64,000 nucleotides of DNA from an uncultured Roseibium sp. (GTDB lineage Bacteria > Pseudomonadota > Alphaproteobacteria > Rhizobiales > Stappiaceae). Both the position numbers and the translations under genes were made by a program. Positions 35,953 to 47,324 of this stretch are shown piece by piece (position 1 is the first letter of the stretch; each line of letters starts with the position of its first letter). The notes below the pieces were generated by a model. That model searched no databases. It saw only the letters and a list, made by a program, of their open reading frames with translations, and was not told the origin of the DNA. Location of the stretch: contig NZ_CANMNP010000008.1 in the NCBI RefSeq assembly GCF_947499295.1, positions 186,001 through 250,000 on the forward strand, written 5' to 3'.

Positions 35953-38702
35953 GAGGCCGGTTTTCATTCCCGTTCAGCCGGCTTGTCATGGCGCTTTTTA
36001 CCGTCGGGCTGGTCGGCACGGGGATCGCCCTTTTCTGGGTCACCTATATGGGAAGTCTGTCGATCGCCGAATACGAAGTTGCCCGTAGCGCCAAATCGAA
36101 GGCGACGCTGGCGCGTCTTGTTTTCAACCAACATCTGGACCAACTCGAAGGACGCATTCGCACCGTTGCGAGCGACCCGGCGCTTCAAAATGCGCTGGCT
36201 GAAAAGGACGCTGCCGCCGCAAAGACAATTGTGGAACAGGCGTCGCAAAGCATGACCAGCGCTGTTCTCGACCTGTTGTTAATCGATCTTCCAGATGAAA
36301 GCGGTTGGGTCAAAAGCAGCCTCGGCTTGATCGACTTGACGGATCAATTGCCTTTCAATGTCCGTCAGGCCATGCCTCCCGATATCTGGATCACCTATGC
36401 CAATCATCACACCGACCCCATGGAAGTCACAGCCGCGCTGTCAATCCTGGTAATCGATCCGGAAACCGGACAGCTTCTTGGCCGGGTTTTTGGAGGTACG
36501 TCGGTTACAAGCTCCTTTTCGCTTCCGGGCGTACTCGCCAAGAACCTGCAGGTCGATGACATTTCGTTCGCTCATGACCATCACATTGTTGCCGGCATCG
36601 GCGAATTGATGAGCGAAACACTGCATCACAGGGCGACCACCGGCTCAGAGAACGTTCAGTACCTGCTTGAAAATGATCAGCTTTTCGTCATTGCGCCCCT
36701 TATCGCCGATCTTGACGGACACATGCTGTCCGCCATCATAAAGCAACCGATTGATACGCTTAAGAATGTCAAGGCAACTTATAGCCAGCTGTTCCTACCG
36801 TTTCTCGTCTATACCGTTTTATTGGCTCTGTGTGCAGCGCTTCTGGTCAACAGGATAACCAGTGCCGGACTCGGTCGGCTGATGCGTTATGCCATGAACC
36901 TGCGCCAGGACCGCCTGGTTTCGGCTCCGCAGGCCGGACTCATTTCCGAATTCAACAAACTGTCTGCCATGTTCCAGACTGCCTTTGAAACCGTCAGAAA
37001 CAGAGATGCTCAGTTCAAGGACATGATCGACGGTTCGCTGCACGGTGTTCTGGTACATTCCAATCGGCGCGTTCTTTACGTAAACGACGCTCTCTTGAAA
37101 ATGCTCGGGTATGAACCGGGCACGTCCGAACAACTGGTCGGAACCCCCCTTCTGACATTTTATGCCCCTGAAGAACATGACCGTCTCCGCAGCTATCTCA
37201 AAATGCGTGGGAAAGGTGGCGCGCCGCGCGTATATGATGTCAAAGGGCAGCACAGGGACGGGCACACGGTCTGGTTTGAACAGCATGTTCGTCTTACGGA
37301 ATGGCGCGGAGAAAACGCCCTTTATGTAACGATCACTGATATCAGCGAACGCAAACGCCAGGAAGAACTGGCAACCAAGAATGCCAATTTCGATATTCTG
37401 ACAGGCCTGCCCAACCGACGCCTGCTCCTGGACAGGCTGCGGCAAAGCCTGCAACGCAACCGGCATGACGGCGTTCTGACTGCATTGATGATCCTCGACA
37501 TCGATCGCTTCAAGATGGTCAATGAGACCTATGGACCGAAGGCAGGCGACCAGGTGATTGAGAGCGTCGCCGCCAGGCTGACACAGACGATGGGTCCTGA
37601 CCAAACGGTCGCTCGCATGGGCGGCGATGAATTTGCCATCATCCTGTCCGACCCTGAAGACCGCTGGGAAATTGAGCGGATTGCGCGCGAGATCCTGACC
37701 GATATCAGCGACCCGATCGAACTTGAAGATGGCACCCGCGTCGTGCTCTCCGGAAGCCTCGGCATAACGCTTGCGCCAAATGACGGTGACGATGACGAAG
37801 TCCTGCTTTTGCAGGCCGACACCAGTATGCACCAGGCAAAGGCCGAAAGTGGCACGAGTTACAGGTTCTTTGCCACCCGAATGAATGAACAGACCGCACG
37901 GGCGGGTCTTGTGGAAGCCTCCTTGCGGCGTGCAATTGAAAATGGCGAGCTCCACCTCAATTACCAACCCATTGTCGACTATGACTCGAACAAAGTCGTC
38001 GGCTGTGAAGCGCTGGCGCGTTGGACGGACGACAAGCTGGGCGTCGTTCCTCCGACAGAGTTTATTCAGGTGGCGGAAGAATGCGGTCTCATTGTTCCCC
38101 TCGGAGAGTGGGTGCTTCGGGAAGCCTGCACTTTCTATCAATCCTGTAATCGCAACGGAATGAAGCTGGAAAGCATCAGCGTCAACATCTCACCACGCCA
38201 ATGCCGCGATGAAGATTTTCTCACCGAGCTTCGCGACATACTTCACGACACCGCCATGGACCCTACACATCTGTGTCTGGAAATCACTGAAAGCGTGATG
38301 TTTGACGATCAGCGAACCAACCCGGTGGAGATCCTGACCGCGATCAGTTCTCTCGGCATAAGGATATCCCTTGATGACTTCGGAACCGGTTATTCGTCAC
38401 TTAGTTATCTGAAACGCCTGCCGATAGACACGCTGAAGGTCGACCGCGCCTTTGTCATGGACCTTGACCAGGACCAGGACGATCAGGCACTTGTCCAGGC
38501 CATCGTTTCGATGGCGCGCTCACTTGGAATCAACGTGATATGCGAGGGGGCTGAAACGTTGGAACAATGTGATCTGATCCGGTCGTTCGGTTGCTCTCTG
38601 ATCCAGGGGTATCACTTCGCCCGGCCAATGGCCGGCGTCGATTTTCATGGATATCTCGTCAATATGAACGGAACCGATCAGGTTTCTGCCGAAGCCGGTT
38701 GA
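35949..38702 (+). CDS. membrane PAS-GGDEF-EAL cyclic di-GMP enzyme
   Basis: 917 residues from TTG 35949 (GGAGAG five bases upstream). Order: membrane helix 12-34, periplasmic sensor about 35-278, helix 280-302, HAMP-like linker, PAS about 350-465 (with ITDISERKRQEE), GGDEF about 480-640, EAL about 660-905. GGDEF is intact at 558-562 but no RxxD I-site precedes it. EAL keeps EALARW and DDFGTGYSSLSYLKRLP, so phosphodiesterase activity is likely; either or both activities may operate. Confidence 0.93.
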   Translation: MRGRFSFPFSRLVMALFTVGLVGTGIALFWVTYMGSLSIAEYEVARSAKSKATLARLVFNQHLDQLEGRIRTVASDPALQNALAEKDAAAAKTIVEQASQSMTSAVLDLLLIDLPDESGWVKSSLGLIDLTDQLPFNVRQAMPPDIWITYANHHTDPMEVTAALSILVIDPETGQLLGRVFGGTSVTSSFSLPGVLAKNLQVDDISFAHDHHIVAGIGELMSETLHHRATTGSENVQYLLENDQLFVIAPLIADLDGHMLSAIIKQPIDTLKNVKATYSQLFLPFLVYTVLLALCAALLVNRITSAGLGRLMRYAMNLRQDRLVSAPQAGLISEFNKLSAMFQTAFETVRNRDAQFKDMIDGSLHGVLVHSNRRVLYVNDALLKMLGYEPGTSEQLVGTPLLTFYAPEEHDRLRSYLKMRGKGGAPRVYDVKGQHRDGHTVWFEQHVRLTEWRGENALYVTITDISERKRQEELATKNANFDILTGLPNRRLLLDRLRQSLQRNRHDGVLTALMILDIDRFKMVNETYGPKAGDQVIESVAARLTQTMGPDQTVARMGGDEFAIILSDPEDRWEIERIAREILTDISDPIELEDGTRVVLSGSLGITLAPNDGDDDEVLLLQADTSMHQAKAESGTSYRFFATRMNEQTARAGLVEASLRRAIENGELHLNYQPIVDYDSNKVVGCEALARWTDDKLGVVPPTEFIQVAEECGLIVPLGEWVLREACTFYQSCNRNGMKLESISVNISPRQCRDEDFLTELRDILHDTAMDPTHLCLEITESVMFDDQRTNPVEILTAISSLGIRISLDDFGTGYSSLSYLKRLPIDTLKVDRAFVMDLDQDQDDQALVQAIVSMARSLGINVICEGAETLEQCDLIRSFGCSLIQGYHFARPMAGVDFHGYLVNMNGTDQVSAEAG

Positions 38703-38732
38703 TCACGCCGAACCACATATCACATGACAAAC

Positions 38733-38762
38733 AAAAAACGGGGGCCAAGCGACCCCCGTTTC
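38733..38762 (-). terminator. terminator after pnp
   Basis: On the minus strand an AACGGGGG.../...CCCCCGTT hairpin is followed by six T residues, 22 bases after the pnp stop. It also lies just beyond the convergent GGDEF-EAL gene. Confidence 0.88.
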
Positions 38763-38783
38763 TGTTCAAGCTATCAAGAAGGC

Positions 38784-40913
38784 TTATTCAGCTTCTTCTT
38801 TCTTCTCGATTTCCTTGCCGGTCTCTTGATCAACGACCTTCATGGACAGGCGAACCTTGCCACGCTCGTCGAAGCCCATCAGCTTGACCCAGACCTTGTC
38901 GCCTTCCTTGACAACATCGGTAACCTTGCCGACTTTTCTCGGAGCCAGCTGGGAAATGTGAACCAGACCGTCTTTGGCGCCGAAGAAGTTTACAAATGCG
39001 CCGAAATCAACGCACTTCACGACAGTACCTTCGTAAATCACACCAACTTCCGGCTCAGCGGCAATGGAGTTGATCCAGTTGACGGCTGCCTTGATGGCCT
39101 TGCCATCGGAAGAAGCAATCTTGACAGTGCCATCGTCTTCGATGTTGACCTTTGCACCGGTCTTTTCAACGATTTCACGGATGACCTTGCCGCCGGAACC
39201 GATCACTTCACGGATCTTGTCGACCGCGATTTTCATGACTTCAATGCGCGGCGCATGTTCGCCGAGCTCGGACCGGGCTTCGGTGATGGCATTGGCCATC
39301 TCGCCAAGAATATGAATACGCCCGTCCTTGGCCTGTGCCAGGGCGACTTTCATGATCTCTTCGGTAATGCCGTCGATCTTGATGTCCATCTGCAGGGAGG
39401 TGATACCCTGTTCGGAGCCGGCAACCTTGAAGTCCATGTCGCCAAGGTGATCTTCGTCACCGAGAATGTCGGACAGAACCGCGAAGCGGTCACCTTCCTT
39501 GATCAGGCCCATCGCGATGCCCGCGACCGGTGACTTGAGCGGCACGCCTGCGTCCATCATCGCAAGGGATGCACCGCAAACGGTTGCCATCGAGGACGAG
39601 CCGTTGGATTCGGTGATTTCTGAGACAATGCGGATGGTGTACGGAAAATCGTGATGCTGTGGCAGCATCGGGTTGATCGCACGCCAGGCCAGCTTGCCGT
39701 GACCGATTTCGCGGCGCCCCGGAGAGCCCATGCGGCCGGTTTCACCGACAGAGTAGGGCGGGAAGTTGTAGTGCAGCATGAAGTGAGACTTCACAGTGCC
39801 TTCCAGCAAATCGATGAACTGCTCGTCTTCACCGGTACCGAGGGTGGCAACCACCAGACCCTGTGTTTCACCGCGGGTGAAGAGAGACGAACCATGCGCG
39901 CGTGGCAGAATTCCGACTTCAGACGAAATTGCACGTACAGTCGAAAGATCACGTCCATCGATACGTGAACCCGTATCGAGAATGTTGCCGCGGACAACTT
40001 CCGCTTCCAGTTTCTTGAACTGTTCGCCCAAAACGTTGGATTCGACAGCTTCGCCTTCAGCTGCGTTGGTGATCAATGCCTCAACCGCCTTGGCCTTGGC
40101 AGCATCAACAGCATTCTTGCGTTCGGTCTTGGACGTGATCTTGTAGGCTTCAGTCACTTCATCGGCGACCAAAGACTTGATTTTACCGAAGAGTTCGGAG
40201 TGATCCGGCAAGACCAGATCGCGCGGTTCCTTGGCAGCGGTTTCAGCCAGCTTGATGATGGCGTCGATCACGGTCTGGAAACCCTTGTGACCGAACATCA
40301 CGGCACCCAGCATGGTGTCTTCGTCGAGTTCCTTGGCTTCCGATTCAACCATCAAAACCGCATCGTTGGTACCTGCGACAATGAGATCCAAAGACGAATC
40401 CGGCATGTCGTCAACCAGCGGGTTGAGGACGTATTCGCCGTTGATATAACCAACACGCGCACCGCCAATCGGGCCCATGAACGGAACACCGGACAGGGTC
40501 AGTGCGGCGGATGACGCAACCATTGCCAGAATGTCCGGCGCATTTTCCAGATCATGGGAAAGAACGGTGATCACAACCTGAGTGTCGTTCTTGTAGCCAT
40601 CGGCAAACAGCGGACGGATCGGGCGGTCAATCAGGCGTGATGTCAGAGTTTCGTGCTCAGACGGACGGCCTTCACGCTTGAAGAAGCCACCCGGGATCTT
40701 ACCGGCGGCAAACGCCTTTTCCTGGTAGTTCACAGTGAGCGGGAAAAAATCCTGACCTGCCTTCGGTTCCTTGGCGGAAACGACTGTCGCCAGAACCTTT
40801 GTTTCGCCGTAGGTCGCCATAACGGCACCATCGGCCTGACGGGCTACCTTGCCCGTTTCGAGAATGAGCGGACGTCCGCCCCAGTCGACTTCCACACGAT
40901 GAATGTCAAACAT
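38784..40913 (-). CDS. pnp: polyribonucleotide nucleotidyltransferase
   Basis: 709 residues; 3'-5' phosphorolytic RNA exonuclease and degradosome part. Two RNase PH domains ([38 protein letters not shown]), the KH domain ([20 protein letters not shown]) and the S1 domain ([19 protein letters not shown]) are in the expected order. ATG 40913 is the second of two adjacent ATGs; AAGGACAG is the ribosome site. Last gene of the rimP-to-pnp translation cluster. Confidence 0.98.
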   Translation of the reverse strand: MFDIHRVEVDWGGRPLILETGKVARQADGAVMATYGETKVLATVVSAKEPKAGQDFFPLTVNYQEKAFAAGKIPGGFFKREGRPSEHETLTSRLIDRPIRPLFADGYKNDTQVVITVLSHDLENAPDILAMVASSAALTLSGVPFMGPIGGARVGYINGEYVLNPLVDDMPDSSLDLIVAGTNDAVLMVESEAKELDEDTMLGAVMFGHKGFQTVIDAIIKLAETAAKEPRDLVLPDHSELFGKIKSLVADEVTEAYKITSKTERKNAVDAAKAKAVEALITNAAEGEAVESNVLGEQFKKLEAEVVRGNILDTGSRIDGRDLSTVRAISSEVGILPRAHGSSLFTRGETQGLVVATLGTGEDEQFIDLLEGTVKSHFMLHYNFPPYSVGETGRMGSPGRREIGHGKLAWRAINPMLPQHHDFPYTIRIVSEITESNGSSSMATVCGASLAMMDAGVPLKSPVAGIAMGLIKEGDRFAVLSDILGDEDHLGDMDFKVAGSEQGITSLQMDIKIDGITEEIMKVALAQAKDGRIHILGEMANAITEARSELGEHAPRIEVMKIAVDKIREVIGSGGKVIREIVEKTGAKVNIEDDGTVKIASSDGKAIKAAVNWINSIAAEPEVGVIYEGTVVKCVDFGAFVNFFGAKDGLVHISQLAPRKVGKVTDVVKEGDKVWVKLMGFDERGKVRLSMKVVDQETGKEIEKKEEAE

Positions 40914-41249
40914 CATCTGTCCTTACAAGTTTGCCCGCTGCCGGCTGCTTTCGGTACAGCACGGCGAAACGGGCACATTCCCGGTCGGCCCCGGATGGGC
41001 CGGTTACCGGTGGACAAGCCACGGGCAAGACAACGAGCTGCTTTCGCCACATTTGTGGAAAGAAGCCGGCAATCCTGCCCCATGACGTGTCACGAGGCTT
41101 CTATAGAGCGTTTATCAACAAATGGAAACGCTCAAGAGCCGATTGGTGGATCTCCCGGCGGCAATTTGTTCATCTGTGCTTGCCGAAGGTGTCTCCAAAG
41201 AAAAACGCGGCGGGAAATCAACCCACCGCGTTTACCGAATTCAGTGTTC
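40914..41249 (-). other. pnp leader and rpsO-pnp intergenic region (336 bases)
   Basis: No gene. On the minus strand TTTCCA (41123-41128) and TATAGA (41100-41105) with 17-base spacing could be a pnp promoter. Downstream are several dyads, including CCACATTTGTGG (about 41048-41059), suggesting a folded leader; in other bacteria the pnp leader is cut by RNase III for self-control. The rpsO terminator is at the right end. Confidence 0.5.
41202..41236 (-). terminator. terminator/attenuator after rpsO
   Basis: On the minus strand AAACGCGG-T-GGG-TTGATTT-CCC-G-CCGCGTTT folds into a stem with one internal mismatch and is followed by TTTTC, 14 bases after the rpsO stop. Confidence 0.85.
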
Positions 41250-41519
41250 TTAGCGGCGAATGCCAAGACGCTCGATAAGCGACTTGTAACGCTCTTCGCT
41301 TTTGCCGCGCGTATAGTCCAGAAGAGACCGACGCTGCGCAACCATCTTCAGAAGGCCGCGGCGGGAATGATTGTCCTTGCCATGGTCCTTGAAGTGTCCA
41401 GTCAGGTTGTTGATCCGTTCGGTGAGGATTGCAACCTGGACTTCCGGAGACCCGGTGTCGCCTTCTTTGATCGCGAATTCCTTCATGAGCTCTGCTTTGC
41501 GCTCTGCGGTAATCGACAT
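41250..41519 (-). CDS. rpsO: 30S ribosomal protein S15
   Basis: 89 residues, normal length. Binds 16S rRNA in the platform and bridges to 23S. Clear S15 features: [44 protein letters not shown] and [23 protein letters not shown] ribosome site precedes the ATG. Normally directly downstream of truB; here a GNAT gene on the other strand lies between them. Confidence 0.98.
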   Translation of the reverse strand: MSITAERKAELMKEFAIKEGDTGSPEVQVAILTERINNLTGHFKDHGKDNHSRRGLLKMVAQRRSLLDYTRGKSEERYKSLIERLGIRR

Positions 41520-41818
41520 CGCTCTTTCCTTTCAAAGAGTGGTGGTCCGTTGACCGGACACGTTGAACTGCCGGAAACCGGCCTGATCCGAATGTCTCCA
41601 GAGCCGAGATGTCGTTCAGCAAAGGATCCTTTCGGACGAATTGAGCCTTAGTACTCAATGGCGGCGGTATATGGCAGAAAACAGCCAGGAAATCCAGAGA
41701 AAATTTACAGATTGCACCTTGCCAGATTCAACAAGCTGGTCATTGTGGACCGGCACGCTTTCGCACAATCAAACTCTTTTCGGGATCCGGACCTCACAAC
41801 AGCCGATTTGAGATTCAG

Positions 41819-42292
41819 ATGATCATCAGAAGCGCACTAGACAGCGACAAGAAGCCAATGAGCGCTATTCTGGCTCAATTCAACCTGCTGTCGCGCAGCG
41901 ACCGGTCAAGCGATGCTGCATATGTTAGCCGGCACAACATCGAGCACTCGGACACTGTTTGCTGTTCCGTAGCAGAAGATTCCGATGGCATTGTATTGGG
42001 TCTTCAGTCTCTAAAACGCGTTCAGGACGGAACCCCGTTTGGCCTTCCGCCCGGTTGGGGTTCTATCGGAACCTATGTGGCTTTGAATGCGGTTCGGCAA
42101 GGGATCGGAACTGCGTTGTTCGAGGTCTCGAAAAGAGCAGCCAGATCCGCCGGGGTGACGATGGTCGACGCGACAATTGACGACACCAACGCACGCGGCC
42201 TTGCCTATTACGGCGCTTTGGGGTTTGCGACCTACCGCACGATTCCAGGCTTTGTCTGCAAGTGCTTTAAAGTGACCATGCCTCACAAATGA
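41819..42292 (+). CDS. GNAT-family N-acetyltransferase
   Basis: 157 residues. Acetyl-CoA site: VALNAVRQGIGTALFEV matches the R/QxxGxG/A loop; the C-terminal N.RGLAYYGALGFATY is the usual GNAT end. The substrate is unknown. It is on the + strand between the leftward truB and rpsO and overlaps the truB 3' end by 10 bases, tail to tail. The codon pattern is like its neighbours. Confidence 0.85.
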   Translation: MIIRSALDSDKKPMSAILAQFNLLSRSDRSSDAAYVSRHNIEHSDTVCCSVAEDSDGIVLGLQSLKRVQDGTPFGLPPGWGSIGTYVALNAVRQGIGTALFEVSKRAARSAGVTMVDATIDDTNARGLAYYGALGFATYRTIPGFVCKCFKVTMPHK

Positions 42293-43242
42293 AACACACG
42301 GGTCGGCTGAAATCGGCCTTTTTCGATGGTGCCGATCGCGACTGGCACGTCGGCGTGGCTGGCGAAGGCAACGTCCGTGTTCAGCGGTGCGTCCCGGCCG
42401 CGCAAGATGATTGCCATTCCTTTGCGGATCTTCGCTGCATCATCGAGCGAGACCTGTACTTCCACCAGGTCATCCATTGCGTCGCGGACCGGCAATACAA
42501 ATTCAGCGACCAGTTCCTGAATGCCTTCGCTTTCTGCCAACTCCCCGGCAGCTTCAAGGATCTCATCGAACTTGATCAGGTCCTCTTCGCCGAAGGGACC
42601 AACAAGCAATCGGCGCAATTCCGTGACATGACCGCGCGTGCCCAGCCTGCGCCCAAGGTCCCTTGCGAGCGCACGCACATAGGTTCCTTTTCCGCACTCG
42701 GCTTCGAAAACTGCCCGATTGTCATCCAGGCAGCTGACAAGGTCAAGACGGTGAACATCAATCGGCCGCGCCTCCAACGCGACAACCTCACCTTCACGCG
42801 CCAGATCATAGGCCCGCTCACCAGCCACCTTGATGGCCGAGAACTTGGGAGGGACCTGCATGATCGTTCCGGTGAATTCGCCAAGGACAGCGGTAATCGC
42901 ATCCGCGGTCGGCCGATCGTCAGATGAGGCAATGACCTCGCCTTCGGTATCGTCCGTGTCGGTTTCAGTGCCCCAGGTCACCTCAAACCGATAGATCTTG
43001 CGTCCATCCATCACAAATGGAACCGTTTTCGTGGCCTCACCAAATGCAACAGGCAACAGGCCAGAGGCCCGAGGATCCAAAGTGCCTGCATGACCCACTT
43101 TCTGAGGCGAAAAGATGCGCTTGATCTTACCCAGTGCTTCGTTGGAGGTAATGCCGTAGGGCTTGTCCAGGACCAGCCAGCCATTTATGGCATTCTTTTT
43201 TCTTTTGACCTGCTTTTGCCGTGCCATTTTTTGCTCTGCCAT
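42283..43242 (-). CDS. truB: tRNA pseudouridine-55 synthase
   Basis: 319 residues. GWLVLDKPYGITSNEAL and VGHAGTLDPRASGLLPVAFGEATK carry the catalytic aspartate (TLDP); KGTYVRALARDLGRRLG, the RRL region and a short C-terminal PUA-like domain complete the family. A basic N-terminal extension (KQVKRKKNAING) precedes the catalytic domain. Modifies U55 in the T loop of tRNA. Ninety bases after rbfA in the translation cluster. Confidence 0.97.
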   Translation of the reverse strand: MAEQKMARQKQVKRKKNAINGWLVLDKPYGITSNEALGKIKRIFSPQKVGHAGTLDPRASGLLPVAFGEATKTVPFVMDGRKIYRFEVTWGTETDTDDTEGEVIASSDDRPTADAITAVLGEFTGTIMQVPPKFSAIKVAGERAYDLAREGEVVALEARPIDVHRLDLVSCLDDNRAVFEAECGKGTYVRALARDLGRRLGTRGHVTELRRLLVGPFGEEDLIKFDEILEAAGELAESEGIQELVAEFVLPVRDAMDDLVEVQVSLDDAAKIRKGMAIILRGRDAPLNTDVAFASHADVPVAIGTIEKGRFQPTRVFHL

Positions 43243-43332
43243 AGAAGAACGTCAAAGCCCCATAAACGCTCCGACGGCCCCGGGAGGCCCGGGCCTTGAA
43301 ACACTTCAGCCGCGACCTGGGACTGTCGATAT

Positions 43333-43737
43333 CTAGTTGTTTTCGTCGTCCAGATCCCTGGCAACATCCGGAGAATGAAGGAGCGACCCGATGCGGTCGT
43401 CGTCATCAAAACGGGTGTCGAGGACAAAGCGCAGATCGGGCATGTATTTCATGGTCAGGCGGCGGGAGACCTGTCCGCGCAAGAATTTGGCGCTGCGATT
43501 GAGAGCTTTCTCAACCTTCTCTGCATTCACACCGCCGAGCGGCATGACGAGGCAGGTTGCAACGCGCAGATCGGGCGTCATTCGCACTTCCGGAATTGTA
43601 ACGATAACTCCATCCAGATCAGGATCGGAGAAAGCGCCACGGGTAAGAATGTCCGACAGTTCCTTGCGAACCGTTTCGCCAACGCGCAACTGACGCTGCG
43701 AAGGGCCTCGACTGTCCTGTTTGTGTTGCTTTGCCAT
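43333..43737 (-). CDS. rbfA: ribosome-binding factor A
   Basis: 134 residues; helps 16S rRNA 5' end maturation of the 30S subunit. KH-like core: QLRVGETVRKELSDIL, VIVTIPEVRMTPDLRVATCLVMPLGG and LRGQVSRRLTMKYMPDLRFVLD. ATG 43737 (MAKQHKQDSRGPSQRQ) gives the usual start. It is between infB and truB as in most bacteria; 192 bases from infB. Confidence 0.96.
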   Translation of the reverse strand: MAKQHKQDSRGPSQRQLRVGETVRKELSDILTRGAFSDPDLDGVIVTIPEVRMTPDLRVATCLVMPLGGVNAEKVEKALNRSAKFLRGQVSRRLTMKYMPDLRFVLDTRFDDDDRIGSLLHSPDVARDLDDENN

Positions 43738-43929
43738 TATTCTGGTCCTATCCGCCAGCTCTCCCGGTCCGTGCTTGAACTGCACGACGGTCCGGGACCT
43801 GCCGCATATCCTGCGCGGTTCACGCGCTCAATTGAAAAGAGCGCGCTTTCGCGCGCTCTCCTATCCGAATTCCGGACCACAAACGGCAAGCGCCATTGTC
43901 ATCCGGAAAATCTTAGATGCTTCCGGCCG

Positions 43930-46659
43930 TCAGAGCGTACGTGCGATCTGCTCAACCCGGAAACACTCGATGACGTCGCCCGGACGCATGTCCTGATACT
44001 TGACGAAGTTCATGCCGCATTCCTGACCGGACTCGACCGATTTGACTTCATCCTTGAAGCGTTTGAGCGTGCCCAGTTCGCCTTCGTGAATGACCACGTC
44101 GTCACGGATGAGACGGACATTTGCGCCACGCTCAACCACACCTTCGGTAACCAGACAGCCAGCAACCTTGCCAACCTTCGAGATATGGAAGACTTCCTTG
44201 ATCTCGGCATTGCCGAGGAAGGTCTCGCGGCGCTCGGGCGACAAGAGCCCGGACATCGCTGCCTTGATATCGTCGACCAGGTCATAGATCACATTGTAGT
44301 AACGGATCTCGATGCCATCGCGGGACGCAGCTTCACGAGCCTGCTTGTTGGCACGCACATTGAAGCCGATGATGGGAGCCTTGGATGCTGCTGCCAGAGT
44401 GATATCGCTTTCGGTGATGCCACCGACACCTGACAGAAGAATCCGTGCACCGACTTCGTCAGTACCCAGTTCATTGAGCGCATGCACAATCGCCTCGGCG
44501 GAACCCTGAACGTCGGCCTTGAGGACCAGCGGGAATTCCTTCTTGCCGGTGTTCTGCGCACTCATCATCATCTGTTCGAGCGAGCCGCGGGCAGCGGAAG
44601 CAACCACAGACGCCTTTTCACGAATCTGACGCTGACGATAGTCAGTGATCTCACGAGCGCGGGCTTCGTTCTCGACAACGGCGACCATGTCACCAGCAGC
44701 CGGAGTACCCTGGAAACCCAGAACTTCCACCGGCTTGGCGGGCCCTGCTTCCTTCACCTGCTTGCCGTTTTCGTCAAGCATCGCACGAACACGGCCCCAT
44801 TCGGCACCAGCCACGAGGATATCACCCGGTTTGAGTGTGCCCTTTTGAACCAGAACGGTTGCAACCGGACCGCGGCCGCGATCAAGCTGCGCTTCGATGA
44901 CAATACCTTCAGCAGTACGATCCGGATTGGCCTGTAATTCCAGGACTTCCGACTGCAACAGGATCATTTCGAGCAACTTGTCGAGATTGGTACCGTTGAG
45001 CGCGGAAACTTCAACATCGATCACATCACCGCCCATGGATTCCGTCACCAGCTCTTCACTCAAGAGCTCTGTGCGGACCCGGTTCGGATCAGCGCCCTGC
45101 TTGTCGATCTTGTTGATCGCAATAATGATTGGTGCATCCGCTGCCTTGGCGTGCGCAATCGCTTCCTTGGTCTGCGGCATGACACCGTCATCAGCAGCTA
45201 CGACCAGGATCACGATATCTGTCGATTTGGCTCCGCGAGCACGCATTTGCGAGAACGCAGCGTGACCTGGCGTATCGATGAATGTAATCTTCTGACCGTC
45301 CTGGTCGACCTGGTAAGCGCCGATATGCTGGGTGATACCCCCGGCTTCCCCGGTTACGACCTTGGACTTACGGATGGCGTCAAGAAGTGACGTCTTGCCG
45401 TGGTCAACGTGGCCCATGATGGTAACAACCGGCGGGCGCTGCTGAAGCGTCGCAGCTTCGTCTTCCAGGGTGAACAGGCCTTCTTCCACGTCTGCTTCGG
45501 AAACACGCTTGACCGTGTGGCCCATTTCCTCGGCGATCAGTTCAGCCGTGTCAGCATCGATCACATCATTGATCTTCAGCATCTGGCCTTGCTTCATCAG
45601 AAGCTTGATCACATCGACCGCTCGCTCAGCCATACGGTTGGCGAGTTCCTGGATGGTGATGGCTTCAGGCAGAGTAACTTCGCGCGAGATCTTCTCGCGG
45701 ACCACCTGCTGCTGGCCACGCTTCGCCTTTTCCTGGCGACGGCGCATCGATGCCAGCGAACGTGCCCGCTGACCGTCGTCACCTCCCGTTGCCGCAGAAA
45801 TCGTGAGCTTGGACCGGCGGCGGTCTTCACCAGCGCGCGGACGCGCTGTCGGTGTCGGAGCCTGCTTGGGACGCTTGACCGCGCGAAGACCCTTGTTGTT
45901 GTTCCGGGTCTCGTCTTCGCTTGCCTCACGGGCAGGCTTGGGACGAGCCGCGGGGGCTTCTTTGCGCTTGCCCATGTCGTCAAGGCTCGGCGGTCTGCCA
46001 CCGTCGGCATGCGACGGCTTGCGGCCGGAAGATTTTCCGGACTGGGCGTGCGCCTCATTTGCCGGAGCAGCATCCGCGTCGGGCTGGGCTTGTTCGGCTG
46101 CAGGTGCTTCCTTGGCCTTCTCGGCGGCCACCCGGGCGGCTTCCGCCTCCTGCTTGGCTCGCTCTTCAGCTTCGGCGCTGGCACGCGCCTCTTCTTCCGC
46201 CTGACGTTTCGCCGCTTCTACTGCACGGCGCTTATCGTCTTCTTCGCGGCGCTTGCGTTCCTCAACTTCCCGCTCCTTGGCCATCTGAAGCGCCGCGGTC
46301 CGTGCCGCCGCTTCTTCCTTGGTCAAGGTTCGGAGAACGTTGCCGTTGCCTTTCTGGCGCTGCCCGGACGCAGAGCGACGGGCTTGCTTTGCAGCCTGAG
46401 GATCGGGCTGCTGCGGCTTGCGTGGCTCTTCAGCCGTTCTCTCAAGGCGCTGCGTTGCCGACACCGGTGCTTCCGGCTTGGGCTCCTGGCCTGGGATCAC
46501 AACACGACGCTTTTTCTTTTCCACGACGACGGCTTTGGACCGGCCATGCGAAAAAGACTGCCGAACAGTTCCCTGGTCGCCACCCCCGCGCTTTAGGCCA
46601 AGCGTCTTGCCACGCTCAACGCTGATTGTCTTGTCGCCTGGATTCTTCGTATCGCTCAT
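43930..46659 (-). CDS. infB: translation initiation factor IF-2
   Basis: 909 residues. A long Ala/Glu/Lys/Arg-rich N-terminal region (about 1-310) is followed by the IF2_N domain, then the GTPase core: [15 protein letters not shown] (G1), DTPGHAAF (G3), NKIDK (G4), and C-terminal domains ending in the initiator-tRNA site. The ATG at 46659 ([10 protein letters not shown]) follows AAGGCAAT; a longer in-frame reading to 46692 is unlikely. Brings fMet-tRNA to the 30S subunit. Confidence 0.98.
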   Translation of the reverse strand: MSDTKNPGDKTISVERGKTLGLKRGGGDQGTVRQSFSHGRSKAVVVEKKKRRVVIPGQEPKPEAPVSATQRLERTAEEPRKPQQPDPQAAKQARRSASGQRQKGNGNVLRTLTKEEAAARTAALQMAKEREVEERKRREEDDKRRAVEAAKRQAEEEARASAEAEERAKQEAEAARVAAEKAKEAPAAEQAQPDADAAPANEAHAQSGKSSGRKPSHADGGRPPSLDDMGKRKEAPAARPKPAREASEDETRNNNKGLRAVKRPKQAPTPTARPRAGEDRRRSKLTISAATGGDDGQRARSLASMRRRQEKAKRGQQQVVREKISREVTLPEAITIQELANRMAERAVDVIKLLMKQGQMLKINDVIDADTAELIAEEMGHTVKRVSEADVEEGLFTLEDEAATLQQRPPVVTIMGHVDHGKTSLLDAIRKSKVVTGEAGGITQHIGAYQVDQDGQKITFIDTPGHAAFSQMRARGAKSTDIVILVVAADDGVMPQTKEAIAHAKAADAPIIIAINKIDKQGADPNRVRTELLSEELVTESMGGDVIDVEVSALNGTNLDKLLEMILLQSEVLELQANPDRTAEGIVIEAQLDRGRGPVATVLVQKGTLKPGDILVAGAEWGRVRAMLDENGKQVKEAGPAKPVEVLGFQGTPAAGDMVAVVENEARAREITDYRQRQIREKASVVASAARGSLEQMMMSAQNTGKKEFPLVLKADVQGSAEAIVHALNELGTDEVGARILLSGVGGITESDITLAAASKAPIIGFNVRANKQAREAASRDGIEIRYYNVIYDLVDDIKAAMSGLLSPERRETFLGNAEIKEVFHISKVGKVAGCLVTEGVVERGANVRLIRDDVVIHEGELGTLKRFKDEVKSVESGQECGMNFVKYQDMRPGDVIECFRVEQIARTL

Positions 46660-46688
46660 ATTGCCTTCAGTCCTGCGCAACTGCCCTG

Positions 46689-47324
46689 TCAAGCGTTGCT
46701 CGTTTCGCTGCCAACCGCGGTTGGTGCTCGAAAACTCTCCAATTCGCGCACCCGCGCCAGGAAGTTTTCGCTCGCCTGCCCGTCAAGCAGTGCAGCATGT
46801 ATCACATTTGACCGGCCCAATGCCAAATCCAATTGGTCCGAATCGAACAAACGGACGATTTGGCATCCGTTTGCGAGTTCCTCTTGGCCAGCAGCCACTG
46901 CTGCCAGCTTCCGCACCCCGTCATCTGCAGCGTCCGAGGCGTGGATAAGCCCGGCGACGGGATCCCGCCGCAGAGCCGCTTCAACCTTTGCAAACCCGGT
47001 CACCAGTTCGCCAGCCTTGCGAGCCATGGACAATGCCTGCAACGCAGATCGCTCCATCAGCCCATCAACCAGATCCGCCAGTCCCGGTTCGACACGGGCT
47101 TCACCTTTAAACCCCCTGCCAAAAACCTTCTTCCGGTCTTTTTCGGCAACGGCGACCATTTCGTTCGAAGCCGTTACCCAAACACCACGCCCGGGAAGCA
47201 CCCGCTTCAGATCCGGCACAACCCGACCATCGGGATCAAGCACGAACCGGATCAGCGAGCTGATCGGCTGAACCTCCCGGGTGACGGCACATTGCCGTTC
47301 GGTCGGCTCATTCTTCCTGGGCAC
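46689..47324 (-). CDS. YlxR-type RNA-binding protein fused to an L7Ae-like domain
   Basis: 211 residues. The YlxR (DUF448) N-terminal half has [24 protein letters not shown] and LPGRGVWV; the C-terminal half resembles the L7Ae/YlxQ fold ([19 protein letters not shown]). This fusion is usual in alphaproteobacteria. It probably binds RNA or RNase P RNA and sits between nusA and infB as in most genomes. 141 bases from nusA. Confidence 0.9.
   Translation of the reverse strand: MPRKNEPTERQCAVTREVQPISSLIRFVLDPDGRVVPDLKRVLPGRGVWVTASNEMVAVAEKDRKKVFGRGFKGEARVEPGLADLVDGLMERSALQALSMARKAGELVTGFAKVEAALRRDPVAGLIHASDAADDGVRKLAAVAAGQEELANGCQIVRLFDSDQLDLALGRSNVIHAALLDGQASENFLARVRELESFRAPTAVGSETSNA

Noticed and set aside
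36819-38141. 440-codon frame antisense to the GGDEF-EAL gene
   Set aside because: Sense strand carries complete GGDEF and EAL motifs; the antisense product has no recognisable features.
45400-46596. 398-codon open frame antisense to infB
   Set aside because: It mirrors the low-complexity Ala/Lys/Glu-rich coding of infB; long antisense frames are common over such codon usage. No start site or motif.
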